Shown piece by piece: positions 25,778 to 34,140 of a DNA stretch of 64,000 nucleotides. The DNA lies in assembly GCA_963821935.1 (NCBI GenBank), contig CAWGFM010000001.1, forward strand, positions 1 to 64,000, in the 5' to 3' direction. Source of the stretch: JAOUEA01 sp963821935 (GTDB lineage: Bacteria > Actinomycetota > UBA4738 > HRBIN12). Position numbers and translations under genes: made by a program. A model generated the notes under the pieces. It searched no databases. It worked only from the letters and a program-made list of their open reading frames with translations, and was not told the origin of the DNA. Each line of letters begins with the position of its first letter. The first letter of the stretch is position 1.

Positions 25778-25778
25778 G

Positions 25779-26861
25779 GTGCGTGTCGCGGTGATCGGCA
25801 CGGGCCTGGTGGGCACCTCCGTCGCCCTCGCTGCCACCCGGGCGGGCGACCGCGTGCGCGGCTGGGACCTCGAGCCCGAGCGCGTCCGGCGTGCCGCCGA
25901 GCTCGGTGGTCTGGAGCAGGCCGCGAGCCTGCAGGATGCCGTGGACGGGGCCGACGTGGTCGTGATCGCCACTCCCATCGCCGCCGTTCCCGACCTGGTC
26001 CGCCAGGCGCTCCAGCTGGCCCCCGCAGCCGTCGTGTCGGACGTGGGAAGCGTCAAGTCCTCATTGGTGTCGGCCACACTCGGCGCGATCGGCGAACAGG
26101 ACGCCGCCCGCTACGTGCCGGGACACCCGATGGGGGGCAGCGAGCGCTCCGGACCCGATCACGCGTCCGCATCCATGGTCGACGGCATCGTGTGGGTGTT
26201 GACCCCGACCGAGCGGTCCGCCCACGAGATGGTCGAGCGATTCGAAGCGTGGGTGCGGGCGTTGGGCGCGGTCGCCGTGCGGATGGATCCGATGCGGCAC
26301 GACCGTTTGGTGGCGTTCGTGAGCCATCTGCCCCAGGTCGCGTCGACCGCGCTCATGGGGGTGGCCGCGACGGAGGAAGCCGATGAGCCTGAGATCCTGT
26401 TGCTGGCGGCGGGTGGATTCCGCGATCTCACCAGGTTGGCCGCCTCGAATCCGGCGCTCTGGAGCGAGATCCTGGTCTCCAACCGCGACGCGATCGCCGA
26501 TGCGATCGACCTGTACGTGGCTCAGCTCGAGCGCCTTCGGGACCAGATCGTGAGCGAGCTCGGGAGCGATGTGACGGCGACGTTCGCCACGGCCAAGTCT
26601 GCGCGGCTGCGGCTGGCGGCGAAACCGAAGGTGCGTTCCGGCGTGGCCGTGCTCCAGGTGGAGCTGCCCGATCGCCCCGGCGCCCTCGCACACCTCACGG
26701 TTGCACTGGGCGAGGGGCATGTGAACATCGAGGACCTCCAGATCGTCCACTCGCCGGAAGGGGGCCGGGGGACCGTGCACCTGACGGTGGCAGCCGACGA
26801 CGCGACCTCGTCCGCCCAGGTGCTTCGGCAGGCCGGGTTCGATCCGGTCAGGTTGGCCTGA
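25779..26861 (+). CDS. tyrA: prephenate dehydrogenase with ACT domain
   Basis: About 360 residues. Oxidatively decarboxylates prephenate to 4-hydroxyphenylpyruvate on the way to tyrosine. The N-terminal NAD site is VRVAVIGTGLVGTSVALAA, followed by VSDVGSVKSSLV and PGHPMGGSERSGP. The C-terminal 75 residues are an ACT regulatory domain (LQVELPDRPGALAHLTVALG), suggesting feedback control by an amino acid. GTG 25779 directly follows the aroH TGA. In-frame starts at 25758 or 25740 would overlap aroH and cannot be excluded. Confidence 0.93.
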   Translation: MRVAVIGTGLVGTSVALAATRAGDRVRGWDLEPERVRRAAELGGLEQAASLQDAVDGADVVVIATPIAAVPDLVRQALQLAPAAVVSDVGSVKSSLVSATLGAIGEQDAARYVPGHPMGGSERSGPDHASASMVDGIVWVLTPTERSAHEMVERFEAWVRALGAVAVRMDPMRHDRLVAFVSHLPQVASTALMGVAATEEADEPEILLLAAGGFRDLTRLAASNPALWSEILVSNRDAIADAIDLYVAQLERLRDQIVSELGSDVTATFATAKSARLRLAAKPKVRSGVAVLQVELPDRPGALAHLTVALGEGHVNIEDLQIVHSPEGGRGTVHLTVAADDATSSAQVLRQAGFDPVRLA

Positions 26862-26871
26862 GGTCGGGGCC

Positions 26872-28242
26872 GTGCGGGTTCGGATCACGCCGGCGGGAAC
26901 CCTCGGCGGCACCGTGCGTGTGCCGGGCGACAAGTCCATCGCTCATCGTTGGTTGATCCTGGCCGCCACCGCCCAGGGACGTAGCGCTCTGGTTGACCTT
27001 CCTCCCTCTCTCGATGTGCGCTCGACGGCATCGTGTCTCGCGACGATGGTTCGCAGTGCTCGACCTGCACTCGAAGCCTGGGGTTCGGACGATCCGCCCG
27101 GGGGCGAGGGTCACGGTTCCACGTGGAACGTGAGGGTTCAGGGATCGGGCAGAACGGCACTTGCAGTCAAGGGTGAGGGCAGGTCGAGGCTCGTCGAGCC
27201 CGATGGTCCACTCGACTGCGGTAACTCGGGCACGACCATGCGGCTCTTGTCCGGGATCGTGGCCGCGGCCCCGTTCCACTCGGTGTTGACCGGCGATGCC
27301 AGCCTGCGGACGCGCCCGATGGAACGCGTCGCGGCGCCGCTGCGCGCGATGGGTGCCACGATCGAAACGAACGACGGCCGAGCGCCGCTCCATGTCGATG
27401 GAGGCTCCCTTCGGGGCGGCCGGTACGAGGCGTCCGTGCCGACGGCGCAGGTGAAGTCCGCTGTGTTGCTGGCCGGCCTGGACGCCGACGGTGAGACGAC
27501 GGTCGTCGAACCCGAACCCACCCGCGATCACACCGAGCGCGCCCTGCGGGCGCTGGGCGGCCCGGTCGTCCTCGATGGTTCCACGATCACCGTGTCACGC
27601 TTCCAGCAGGGCGGCTTCGACGGCTCGGTCCCCGGCGATCCGTCGTCCGCGGCATTCGTGATCGCGGCGGCAGCCCTCACCGGCTCGGAGGTCACGATCG
27701 AGGGCGTGGGGCTCAACCCCACCCGCCTGCACTTCCTCGACGTGATGGCGCGTATGGGCGTGCATACGGAACGGCGCATCGAACGATCCGAGGTAGGTGA
27801 GCCGGTCGGTGATCTCTGGGTGGCTCCATGCCCAGGCCTGCGGCCGGTCCGTGTCGCAGCGTCCGAGATCGCCTCGGTGATCGATGAGATCCCGATCCTG
27901 GCGATGCTCGCACAGCACGCCGACGGCGACTCCTGGTTCCTGGGTGTGGCGGAGCTCAAGGTGAAGGAATCCGACCGCCTGGCGGCGATCGCCGAGGGCA
28001 TCCTCGACCTCGGTGGCCACGCGGGCGCCGAGGGGGCCGACCTGGTCGTGGCGGGCGGAGGCTTGGAAGGCGGGACCGGCCGGTCCGGCGGGGACCATCG
28101 CATGGCGATGGCGCTCATGGTGGCAGCGCTCCGTGCGCGTGGGCCGGTCGAGATCCACGGCGTCGAGTCCGCCGATGTCTCGTTCCCGGGGTTCGTTCCG
28201 ACGCTGAACGCCTTGGGGGCCTCGATCGAGGTGGTCGCATGA
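26872..28242 (+). CDS. aroA: 3-phosphoshikimate 1-carboxyvinyltransferase (EPSP synthase)
   Basis: 456 residues, slightly long for the family (about 430). Condenses shikimate 3-phosphate and PEP. N-terminal VPGDKSIAHRWLILAA, LDCGNSGTTMRLLSG and TRPMERVAAPLRAMGA are the substrate-site motifs. KVKESDRLAA and GGDHRMAMALM complete the second domain. The extra length lies between about residues 45 and 105, a Gly-rich insert (DDPPGGEGHGSTWN). The stop overlaps the cmk ATG (ATGA). Confidence 0.95.
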   Translation: MRVRITPAGTLGGTVRVPGDKSIAHRWLILAATAQGRSALVDLPPSLDVRSTASCLATMVRSARPALEAWGSDDPPGGEGHGSTWNVRVQGSGRTALAVKGEGRSRLVEPDGPLDCGNSGTTMRLLSGIVAAAPFHSVLTGDASLRTRPMERVAAPLRAMGATIETNDGRAPLHVDGGSLRGGRYEASVPTAQVKSAVLLAGLDADGETTVVEPEPTRDHTERALRALGGPVVLDGSTITVSRFQQGGFDGSVPGDPSSAAFVIAAAALTGSEVTIEGVGLNPTRLHFLDVMARMGVHTERRIERSEVGEPVGDLWVAPCPGLRPVRVAASEIASVIDEIPILAMLAQHADGDSWFLGVAELKVKESDRLAAIAEGILDLGGHAGAEGADLVVAGGGLEGGTGRSGGDHRMAMALMVAALRARGPVEIHGVESADVSFPGFVPTLNALGASIEVVA

Positions 28243-28919
28243 CGGCTGGCCCGGTCCGAGTGGTCGCGATCGATGGCGCGGCCGGCAGCGGCAAGAGCAC
28301 GCTGGCTCGTGGACTTGCCGCGCGGCTGGCGCTCCCGTACATCAACACGGGGCTCATGTACCGAGCGCTCACGGCCGCGGCCCTGGCCGAAAGCGCCTCG
28401 ATCGACGACGAACCGCGCCTGGTGACCGTGATGGCGCGATTGAGGTTCAGCCTGGATGACTCGACGCCTCCGCAGCTCCAGGTCGACGGTTGGAGCGGTG
28501 AGGACTTGGTGACCCTCGACGTCGAGGCGAACGTCTCGTCGGTGGCCCGCCACCCAGGCGTCCGCACCCTCATGCGCGCCGTGCAGCGACGGATGGGTAT
28601 CGAGCATGGCGCCGTGATGGAGGGTCGAGACATCGGCTCGGTGGTGTTCGACGATGCGCCGGTCAAGCTCTATCTGGAAGCGGACCCCACCGCGAGGGCG
28701 AACCGTCGAGTCAGCGAACGGAAGGACGTCCGTTCGGGCGGTGACGAGGAAGCCGTGGGACGTGCCCTGCTGCGCCGTGATGAACGCGATGCGATGACCA
28801 ATCCTCACGTGCCCGCCGACGGCGCCATCGTGATCGACACCACCGACCTGGACGCTGAGGAGACCCTTCGAGCGGCGCTGGTGGCCGTCGAAGCGAGCGC
28901 ACCGGAGCTGATCGCGTGA
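28239..28919 (+). CDS. cmk: cytidylate kinase
   Basis: 226 residues. Phosphorylates CMP and dCMP. The P-loop is IDGAAGSGKSTLARGLA near residue 10. The substrate region has NTGLMYRALT. MEGRDIGSVVFDDAPVKLYL carries the GRDIG motif typical of Cmk, and RRVSERKDV is the lid. It overlaps aroA by 4 nt and der by 4 nt. The cmk-der pair is conserved in actinobacteria (Rv1712-Rv1713). Confidence 0.95.
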   Translation: MTAGPVRVVAIDGAAGSGKSTLARGLAARLALPYINTGLMYRALTAAALAESASIDDEPRLVTVMARLRFSLDDSTPPQLQVDGWSGEDLVTLDVEANVSSVARHPGVRTLMRAVQRRMGIEHGAVMEGRDIGSVVFDDAPVKLYLEADPTARANRRVSERKDVRSGGDEEAVGRALLRRDERDAMTNPHVPADGAIVIDTTDLDAEETLRAALVAVEASAPELIA

Positions 28920-30235
28920 GTGCGGATGCTGCAGCCAGGGTTCCGCGCATCGCGATCGTGGGCCGGCAGAACGTGGGCAAGTCCACGCTGGCCAACCGGC
29001 TCTTCGGGGGCCGGGAGGCGATCGCACACGATCTGCCCGGCGTGACGCGCGATCGCGTGGAGCTCGAGGCCGTGTGGCGAGGGCGGCGGTTCGGGTTGGT
29101 CGACACCGCCGGATTCCTGTCCCGGGCCAGCGGCGTCGAGGCGCTGGCGGGTGCCCAGGCCGACCGCGCGATCCGTGACGCCGACCTCATCCTGTTGGTG
29201 GTCGACGCCTCGAGCGGCATCACCGAAGAGGACGGCGTGCTCGCGCGCAGGGTGCAGCGAGCGCCCGTCCCGGTGCTGCTGGTCGCCAACAAGGTGGATT
29301 CGGACCGTGACGAGGCCGACGCAGCGACGTTCAACGCGCTTGGGCTGGGTGAGCCCTTCGCCGTGTCCGGCATGCATGGTCGCGCGACCGGCGACCTGCT
29401 CGACCGCATCGTGGAGCTCTTGCCCGATGCGCCGGCTTCGATGGATGGAGCCGATCCGTTCCCCAGGTTCGCGATCGTCGGGAGACCGAACGTCGGCAAG
29501 TCCAGCCTGTTCAACCGGTTGATCGGACGAGACCGCACGGTCGTCGCGCCCGATGCCGGCACCACACGCGATGCTGTCGACGACGTCGTGGAGTGGCCGG
29601 ACGGCCCCGTTCGTTTCGTGGACACCGCCGGCATGCGCCGTGAGGTGACGGTCAAAGGGGTGGAGTACTTCAGCTTCGTCCGCGCCACTCAGGCGATCGA
29701 TCGGGCCGACGTGGCGGTCGTGGTGATCGAAGCCCCCGAAGGCTTCACCGTGGAGGACAAGAAGATCGCCAACAGGGTGATGGAAGCCGGTCGCGCCTTG
29801 GTGCTGGTGGCCAACAAATGGGATCTGGTCGAAGACAAGGACGACGTGTACCGCGACCTGACCCGCACCGTCACCCAGTTCGCGAACGCCACGGTCATGC
29901 GGACCTCGGCCACAGGTGGACGAGGGGTGCACCGTCTGCCGCCGGTGCTGCTCGACCTCCACGGTCGATGGACCTCGAGGGTGCCGACCTCGAAGGTCAA
30001 CGCCGTGATCCAGCAAGCACAGCGGGAACGTCCCACGCCCCGGATCGCCGGCACGCTGCATTACGCCACCCAGGTTTCCTCAGGTCCCCCGACGTTCGCT
30101 ATCTTCGGTGGCGCTCACGCTCCCGATCCCAGCTACCAGCGCTACCTGGAGAACCGCATCCGGCGCGAGTTCCACCTGGAAGGGGTTCCGATCCGCCTTC
30201 GGTTCCGCCCCCGGACGAAGAAGCCACGTCCCTAG
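28916..30235 (+). CDS. der: ribosome biogenesis GTPase Der
   Basis: 439 residues, the tandem GTPase needed for 50S ribosomal subunit assembly. GTPase 1 has GRQNVGKSTLANRL, DLPGVTRDRVE, DTAGF and NKVD. GTPase 2 has GRPNVGKSSLFNRL, DAGTTRDAVD, DTAGM and NKWD. The C-terminal KH-like domain runs from about 355, with TPRIAGTLHYATQ and RYLENRIRREF. The GTG start overlaps cmk. The tRNA-Pro gene follows 29 nt after the stop. Confidence 0.97.
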   Translation: MSADAAARVPRIAIVGRQNVGKSTLANRLFGGREAIAHDLPGVTRDRVELEAVWRGRRFGLVDTAGFLSRASGVEALAGAQADRAIRDADLILLVVDASSGITEEDGVLARRVQRAPVPVLLVANKVDSDRDEADAATFNALGLGEPFAVSGMHGRATGDLLDRIVELLPDAPASMDGADPFPRFAIVGRPNVGKSSLFNRLIGRDRTVVAPDAGTTRDAVDDVVEWPDGPVRFVDTAGMRREVTVKGVEYFSFVRATQAIDRADVAVVVIEAPEGFTVEDKKIANRVMEAGRALVLVANKWDLVEDKDDVYRDLTRTVTQFANATVMRTSATGGRGVHRLPPVLLDLHGRWTSRVPTSKVNAVIQQAQRERPTPRIAGTLHYATQVSSGPPTFAIFGGAHAPDPSYQRYLENRIRREFHLEGVPIRLRFRPRTKKPRP

Positions 30236-30248
30236 TCCATAGGGGCGG

Positions 30249-30254
30249 TACACT
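30249..30254 (+). promoter_or_regulatory. TACACT -10 box of the tRNA gene
   Basis: The box lies 10 nt before the 5' end of tRNA-Pro, in the 29-nt gap after der, so the tRNA and the pgsA gene behind it may be transcribed from here. Confidence 0.5.
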
Positions 30255-30264
30255 CGGGCGGCAT

Positions 30265-30339
30265 CGGGCCGTGGCGCAGCTTGGTTAGCGCGTCTGTCTG
30301 GGGGACAGAAGGTCGCCGGTTCGAATCCGGCCGGCCCGA
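30265..30339 (+). tRNA. tRNA-Pro (GGG anticodon)
   Basis: A full cloverleaf is visible. The 7-bp acceptor stem pairs cgggccg with cggcccg, discriminator A. The D arm has gcgc/gcgc around agcttggtta. The anticodon stem tctgt/acaga encloses the loop ctggggg with anticodon GGG at 34-36. The T arm gccgg/ccggc carries ttcgaat. CCA is not encoded. pgsA begins 3 nt downstream, so the tRNA must be processed from a shared transcript or pgsA has another promoter. Confidence 0.96.
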
Positions 30340-30342
30340 CCG

Positions 30343-30927
30343 ATGAAGGGGAGCGGAGCGTCCGCGGCGGGATCGTCCGCGATCCTCACCGTTCCCAACC
30401 TGCTGTCCGGCATCCGAATCCTGCTCATCCCCGTGTTCTGCTGGCTCATCGTCGACCCGGACACGACCGGTGCGGGCATCGTGTTGTTCGGAGCGGTGGT
30501 CGCCACCGATTGGGTGGACGGTACCATCGCCCGGCGGACCGGCCAGGTCTCCGAACTGGGCAAGATCCTCGACCCCACGGCTGACCGACTGGCGATCGCG
30601 AGCGGGCTGATCGCCCTCATGGTCCGCGGCGCGTTCCCCGTCTGGGCGGGTCTGCTGATCCTGGTCCGCGACGCGGTGATCCTGATCGCTGGGGCCTACG
30701 TGTTGTTCAGTCGCCGCGTGCGCATCGACGTGCGTTATATCGGCAAGGTCGCCACGTTCTGCCTGATGGTGGCGGTGCCGGCGATCTCGTGGGCGCGACT
30801 CGGATACCCCCTCACGGCACTGGCGGCGGCCAGCGGCTGGATCGCCTTCGGTGTGGGCATCGTGGAGTACTACATCACCGCGGTCATCTACGCCGTGGAC
30901 ATCCGGCGCGCGCTCGCTTCTCGGTGA
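30343..30927 (+). CDS. pgsA: CDP-alcohol phosphatidyltransferase (PgsA type)
   Basis: 194 residues with four to five membrane helices. The CDP-alcohol phosphotransferase motif is complete: DWVDGTIARRTGQVSELGKI followed by LDPTADR. It probably joins CDP-diacylglycerol with glycerol 3-phosphate (PgsA) or a related alcohol. Sequence alone does not separate these. N-terminal LTVPNLLSGIRILLIPVF is typical of PgsA. It starts 3 nt after tRNA-Pro without an obvious Shine-Dalgarno. Confidence 0.9.
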   Translation: MKGSGASAAGSSAILTVPNLLSGIRILLIPVFCWLIVDPDTTGAGIVLFGAVVATDWVDGTIARRTGQVSELGKILDPTADRLAIASGLIALMVRGAFPVWAGLLILVRDAVILIAGAYVLFSRRVRIDVRYIGKVATFCLMVAVPAISWARLGYPLTALAAASGWIAFGVGIVEYYITAVIYAVDIRRALASR

Positions 30928-30946
30928 AAACGAGGTCGCCGAGGGG

Positions 30947-30952
30947 TATCGT
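30947..30952 (+). promoter_or_regulatory. TATCGT -10 box of gcvH
   Basis: A TANNNT box 54 nt before the gcvH GTG. gcvH has a full AAGGAGG Shine-Dalgarno at 30996-31002, so this is a leadered start. Confidence 0.4.
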
Positions 30953-31006
30953 TCGTCCCGTTGCTGTTCGGCCGGGCCGCGGTGGGCCGGCCGGGAAGGA
31001 GGACCG

Positions 31007-31390
31007 GTGGAGTTCCCTGACGATCTCCGCTACACGAAGGACCACGAGTGGGCGCGGGTCGAAGGCGGCCGGGTCCGCGTGGGGATCACCGACTTCGCGC
31101 AAGACGCTCTCGGCGACGTCGTCTACGTAGATCTGCCGGAGGTGGGCGCCACGGTGAGGGCCAACCAGGCGTTCGGCGAGGTGGAATCGACCAAGTCGGT
31201 GTCCGACGTCTTCTGCCCCTTGTCCGGCACCATCGTGGAGCGGAACCCGCTGATCGACGAGCATCCTGAGCTCGTCAACGAGCAGCCCTACGGCGACGGC
31301 TGGTTGATCGTCGTGGAGCTCAGCGACGACGGTCAGCTGGACGATCTCATGGACGCTGCGGCCTACCGCTCATTCGCTATCGAGACTTGA
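31007..31390 (+). CDS. gcvH: glycine cleavage system H protein
   Basis: 127 residues. Lipoyl carrier that shuttles the aminomethyl group between the P, T and L proteins. The lipoylated Lys is in FGEVESTKSVSDV, with DHEWARVEG upstream and GDGWLIVVEL downstream. GTG 31007 has AAGGAGG 4 nt upstream, and the family begins FPDDLRYTKDHEW. It opens a block syntenic with M. tuberculosis Rv1826-Rv1832. The P subunits lie at 36.8-39.6 kb. gcvT is not in the window. Confidence 0.96.
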   Translation: MEFPDDLRYTKDHEWARVEGGRVRVGITDFAQDALGDVVYVDLPEVGATVRANQAFGEVESTKSVSDVFCPLSGTIVERNPLIDEHPELVNEQPYGDGWLIVVELSDDGQLDDLMDAAAYRSFAIET

Positions 31391-31453
31391 ACCCCGTGCA
31401 TCATCGGTCGAGCCTGACCCTTCGCGCGGGTCGAGGGTTGCGCCTCACTGCGG

Positions 31454-31482
31454 TTGAAGGTGGCTCTCAGCTGCGATAACGT
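31454..31482 (+). promoter_or_regulatory. promoter of the FHA gene (-35 TTGAAG, -10 TAACGT)
   Basis: TTGAAG at 31454-31459 and TAACGT at 31477-31482 are spaced by 17 nt, the standard sigma-70 spacing, in the 169-bp gap between gcvH and the FHA gene. Confidence 0.55.
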
Positions 31483-31559
31483 CCAGTGTCCGTCGACCGT
31501 GGGGTCTGAGCCTCGACCTCGACGGTCGTTCGCAGGCCGACCCCGACGAGGACTTGACG

Positions 31560-32027
31560 GTGTTCTGTACCCGCTGTGGACATCCCAACCATGACGACGC
31601 GCGCTTCTGTGCGGAGTGTGGTGCTCCACTGCAGGAGGACTCAACCGTGTCGCTGACCGCGGTCGAGCCCGACGATGAGGGACACGATGAGTTCCCGTTC
31701 CCTCACGATGAACTGGCGGCGGGCCAGGCTCTGCTTCTGGTGAAGCGTGGACCCAATGCCGGGTCGACCTTCTTGCTCACCGAGCCCTTGACCTCCGTCG
31801 GTCGCAACGTCGACAGCGTGGTGTTCCTCGACGACGTGACCGTCTCGAGGGCCCATGCGGCCTTCGAACGACGTGACGGCGATGGTTTCGAGTGGTTCGT
31901 TCGAGACGTCGGCAGCCTCAACGGCACGTACGTCAACGGTGAGCAAGTCGACCAGACCAAGCTGGCGCCGGGGGACGAGGTCCAGATCGGCAAGTTCAAG
32001 CTGGTGTTCTTCTCGGCAGGGGAGTGA
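31560..32027 (+). CDS. garA: GarA/OdhI-like FHA protein with N-terminal zinc ribbon
   Basis: 155 residues. The FHA domain (about 58-150) has VGRNVDSVVFLDDVTVSRAH then DVGSLNGTYVNG, complete for phosphothreonine binding. In mycobacteria GarA at this position controls 2-oxoglutarate dehydrogenase and glutamate metabolism after phosphorylation of an N-terminal ETTS. Here the N-terminus has a zinc ribbon (FCTRCGHPN, FCAECGAPL), followed by EDSTVSLTAVE, which could be the phosphosite (inference). GTG 31560 is placed 6 nt after gacgagga. TTG 31554 would be too close. The stop overlaps the MerR start. Confidence 0.85.
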   Translation: MFCTRCGHPNHDDARFCAECGAPLQEDSTVSLTAVEPDDEGHDEFPFPHDELAAGQALLLVKRGPNAGSTFLLTEPLTSVGRNVDSVVFLDDVTVSRAHAAFERRDGDGFEWFVRDVGSLNGTYVNGEQVDQTKLAPGDEVQIGKFKLVFFSAGE

Positions 32028-32770
32028 TGGTGCAGATGGCGGGAACGCGCAACTACCAATCGATCGGGGAGGTGCTGGTGTCGGTGAAGACCGAGTTCCC
32101 CGACATCACGATCTCCAAGATCCGGTTCCTGGAAGCCGAAGGGCTCATCGAGCCCGAACGCACCCCGTCGGGCTACCGCAAGTTCTACGCGCAGGACGTC
32201 GACCGCCTGAAGTCGATCCTGCGCATGCAGCGCGACGAGTACCTGCCCCTGAAGGTCATCAAGGAGCGCTTGCTGCAGCAGGACGCCGATGTCGACGAAG
32301 ACGGGGTGCCGTTGGAAACGTCGTCCGACGACGTCGAGGCGGAGGATGCGGCCGGCTCCGAGGGCGACATCGCCGACGCGCCCACCGGCCTGCAGATGTC
32401 CATCGAGGAGATGTCGGCGGCCACCGGGGTGGACCGCGACCGGATCCGCGAGCTCGAGTCGTTCGGCATCGTGGTCTCGCACGGTCCCGACGGTGCCACC
32501 TACTACGACGGCGACGCCTACATCGTGCTGTCGATCGTGAAGGACTTCTTCCGCTTCGGGATCGAGCCTCGCCATCTGACGATGTACAAGCACTTCGCCG
32601 ACCGGGAGTCCACGTTCTTCGAGGCGCTCGTGGCACCGACGCTGCGCCAGAAGAACCCCGACGCCCGCAAGGCCGCCGCCCAGACCCTGTCCGACCTGTC
32701 CGTGACATCGCGCAAGTTCAAGCAGGCGCTCCTGCGCGTGAACCTGCGCGAGGACCTGCAGAGCGCGTGA
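32027..32770 (+). CDS. MerR-family regulator, FtsR-like
   Basis: About 247 residues. The N-terminal MerR winged helix has SIGEVLVSVKTEFPDITISK and RFLEAEGLIEPERTPSGYRKF. An acidic linker (about 90-130) is followed by a second helical domain. It corresponds to Rv1828 of M. tuberculosis and FtsR of corynebacteria, which regulates ftsZ. That role is inferred from synteny. It lies directly behind the garA-like gene with an overlapping stop and start. GTG 32024, ATG 32027 and ATG 32036 are all possible. Confidence 0.85.
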   Translation: MVQMAGTRNYQSIGEVLVSVKTEFPDITISKIRFLEAEGLIEPERTPSGYRKFYAQDVDRLKSILRMQRDEYLPLKVIKERLLQQDADVDEDGVPLETSSDDVEAEDAAGSEGDIADAPTGLQMSIEEMSAATGVDRDRIRELESFGIVVSHGPDGATYYDGDAYIVLSIVKDFFRFGIEPRHLTMYKHFADRESTFFEALVAPTLRQKNPDARKAAAQTLSDLSVTSRKFKQALLRVNLREDLQSA

Positions 32771-34086
32771 ATCCTCGCGCGGGCCGGTCCCTGGGCCGGT
32801 TTCTGGGCGGGTCCGCCGGCCGACGCGTCCTCATCGCCGCAGCCGTGGCAGCAGCCCTCGGCGTGCAGGCGATCGCCATCACGTTGGCGTCCGCCGGTCC
32901 GTCCGGTCCTCCACCCACACCCGTGCCACCCAACGGGTCACGATCCCCGTTCCCGCAGACGCTGGCGACCCCCGCCGTCCCGACGCAGCGCCCCCAGCTC
33001 GACGTCCCGTCTGCGCTGCTGGTGGACATGGAAGGCGGGCACGTGCTCTTCGCGAAGGCTCCGCAGGCGCGGCGGCCGATCGCCAGCCTCACGAAGGTCA
33101 TGACCGCCATCCTGGTGTTGGAGCGTCTCGAGCTGGGGCAGCCGGTCACGGTGTCGCCTGCGGCGGTCTTCGAGCGCGACGAGTTCGGCGCGTCGTCGGT
33201 GCTGGGGCTTCGCGCAGGGGAGCGAAGGACCGTGCGCGAGCTGCTCGACGGACTCCTCCTCGGCTCGGCCAACGACGCGGCGGTCGCGCTGGCGATCGAG
33301 GTCAGCGGTTCCCAGGAGCGCTTCGTGGCGGCGATGGACCGCCGCGCGCGCACCCTGGGCATGCGATCGACCAGGTTCTTCTCGCCGAATGGGCTGGACG
33401 ATCGGGGGCGCTCGAGCGCGAGCGATCTGGCGATCTTGGTCCGGAGCGCGTATGCGACGCCTGGCTTCGCTCCGATCGTTGCCGCCAAGTCCGCGACGAT
33501 CGGATCGCCCCGGGGCATGAAGCCGCGCCACATCCAGAACCGCAACGCACTGCTCTGGCTCTACCCCGGCGCGATCGGCGTGAAGACGGGCTCCACGGCC
33601 GGTGCGGGCTACTGCGTGATCGGGGTCGCCGAACGCGACGGCCGCAGGTTGATGGCGATCGTGCTGGGGTCGCCCAACGAAGCGTTCTCCGAAGCCGCAA
33701 CGCTGATGGACTATGGATACGAAGCGTTCACGGAACGGACGTTCGTGGATGCAGGCCAGGGTGTCGGCACGGTCGAGATCAGAGGCGGCTCGGTGCGCGC
33801 GGTTGCGGGCCGCGCACTCACGGCGCTCGTGCCTGCAGCAGACGCGGACCGTGCCGAGGAACGCATCGTGGTCGCAGCCGATGCGATCTTCCCTCCTGCG
33901 GTCGGCCAGCGCATCGGCACGCTCAAGGTCACGGTTCCCGGTCTCACCGTGGGCGCGGTGCCGGTGGTGGTACAGGAGGTTCCACCGCCTGCTCCGGCCG
34001 GTGACGACGCGTGGTGGGTCCGGGCGGCGGGCGCCGTGGGCGGCGCCCTCGCCGACGCGCTCGAGGGGGTGCTCGGCACGAGCTGA
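32767..34086 (+). CDS. dacA: D-alanyl-D-alanine carboxypeptidase (PBP5/S11 family)
   Basis: 439 residues. Trims peptidoglycan stem peptides outside the membrane. An N-terminal membrane anchor or signal (VLIAAAVAAALGVQAIAITL, near 20-40) is followed by a Pro-rich linker. The S11 catalytic motifs are SLTKVM (SxxK), GSANDAA (SxN) and VKTGSTAGAGYC (KTG). A C-terminal region of about 120 residues includes a Pro-rich stretch and a final hydrophobic segment. It overlaps the MerR gene (GTGA), so it is in the garA operon. It is not in this position in M. tuberculosis. Confidence 0.92.
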   Translation: MNPRAGRSLGRFLGGSAGRRVLIAAAVAAALGVQAIAITLASAGPSGPPPTPVPPNGSRSPFPQTLATPAVPTQRPQLDVPSALLVDMEGGHVLFAKAPQARRPIASLTKVMTAILVLERLELGQPVTVSPAAVFERDEFGASSVLGLRAGERRTVRELLDGLLLGSANDAAVALAIEVSGSQERFVAAMDRRARTLGMRSTRFFSPNGLDDRGRSSASDLAILVRSAYATPGFAPIVAAKSATIGSPRGMKPRHIQNRNALLWLYPGAIGVKTGSTAGAGYCVIGVAERDGRRLMAIVLGSPNEAFSEAATLMDYGYEAFTERTFVDAGQGVGTVEIRGGSVRAVAGRALTALVPAADADRAEERIVVAADAIFPPAVGQRIGTLKVTVPGLTVGAVPVVVQEVPPPAPAGDDAWWVRAAGAVGGALADALEGVLGTS

Positions 34087-34126
34087 CCGCGGCCCGCCAC
34101 GTGCCGGGCCACCAGGGTCGCCCTGC

Positions 34127-34132
34127 TAGGCT
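34127..34132 (+). promoter_or_regulatory. TAGGCT -10 box of hpt
   Basis: TAGGCT ends 8 nt before the hpt ATG in the 54-nt gap after dacA. No Shine-Dalgarno is seen. Leaderless start. Confidence 0.5.
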
Positions 34133-34140
34133 CGCACCCG

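Noticed and set aside
31855..32766. Plus-strand frame fused ahead of the D-Ala-D-Ala carboxypeptidase
   Set aside because: It is out of frame with the FHA and MerR genes it overlaps. The carboxypeptidase signal region starts at 32767.
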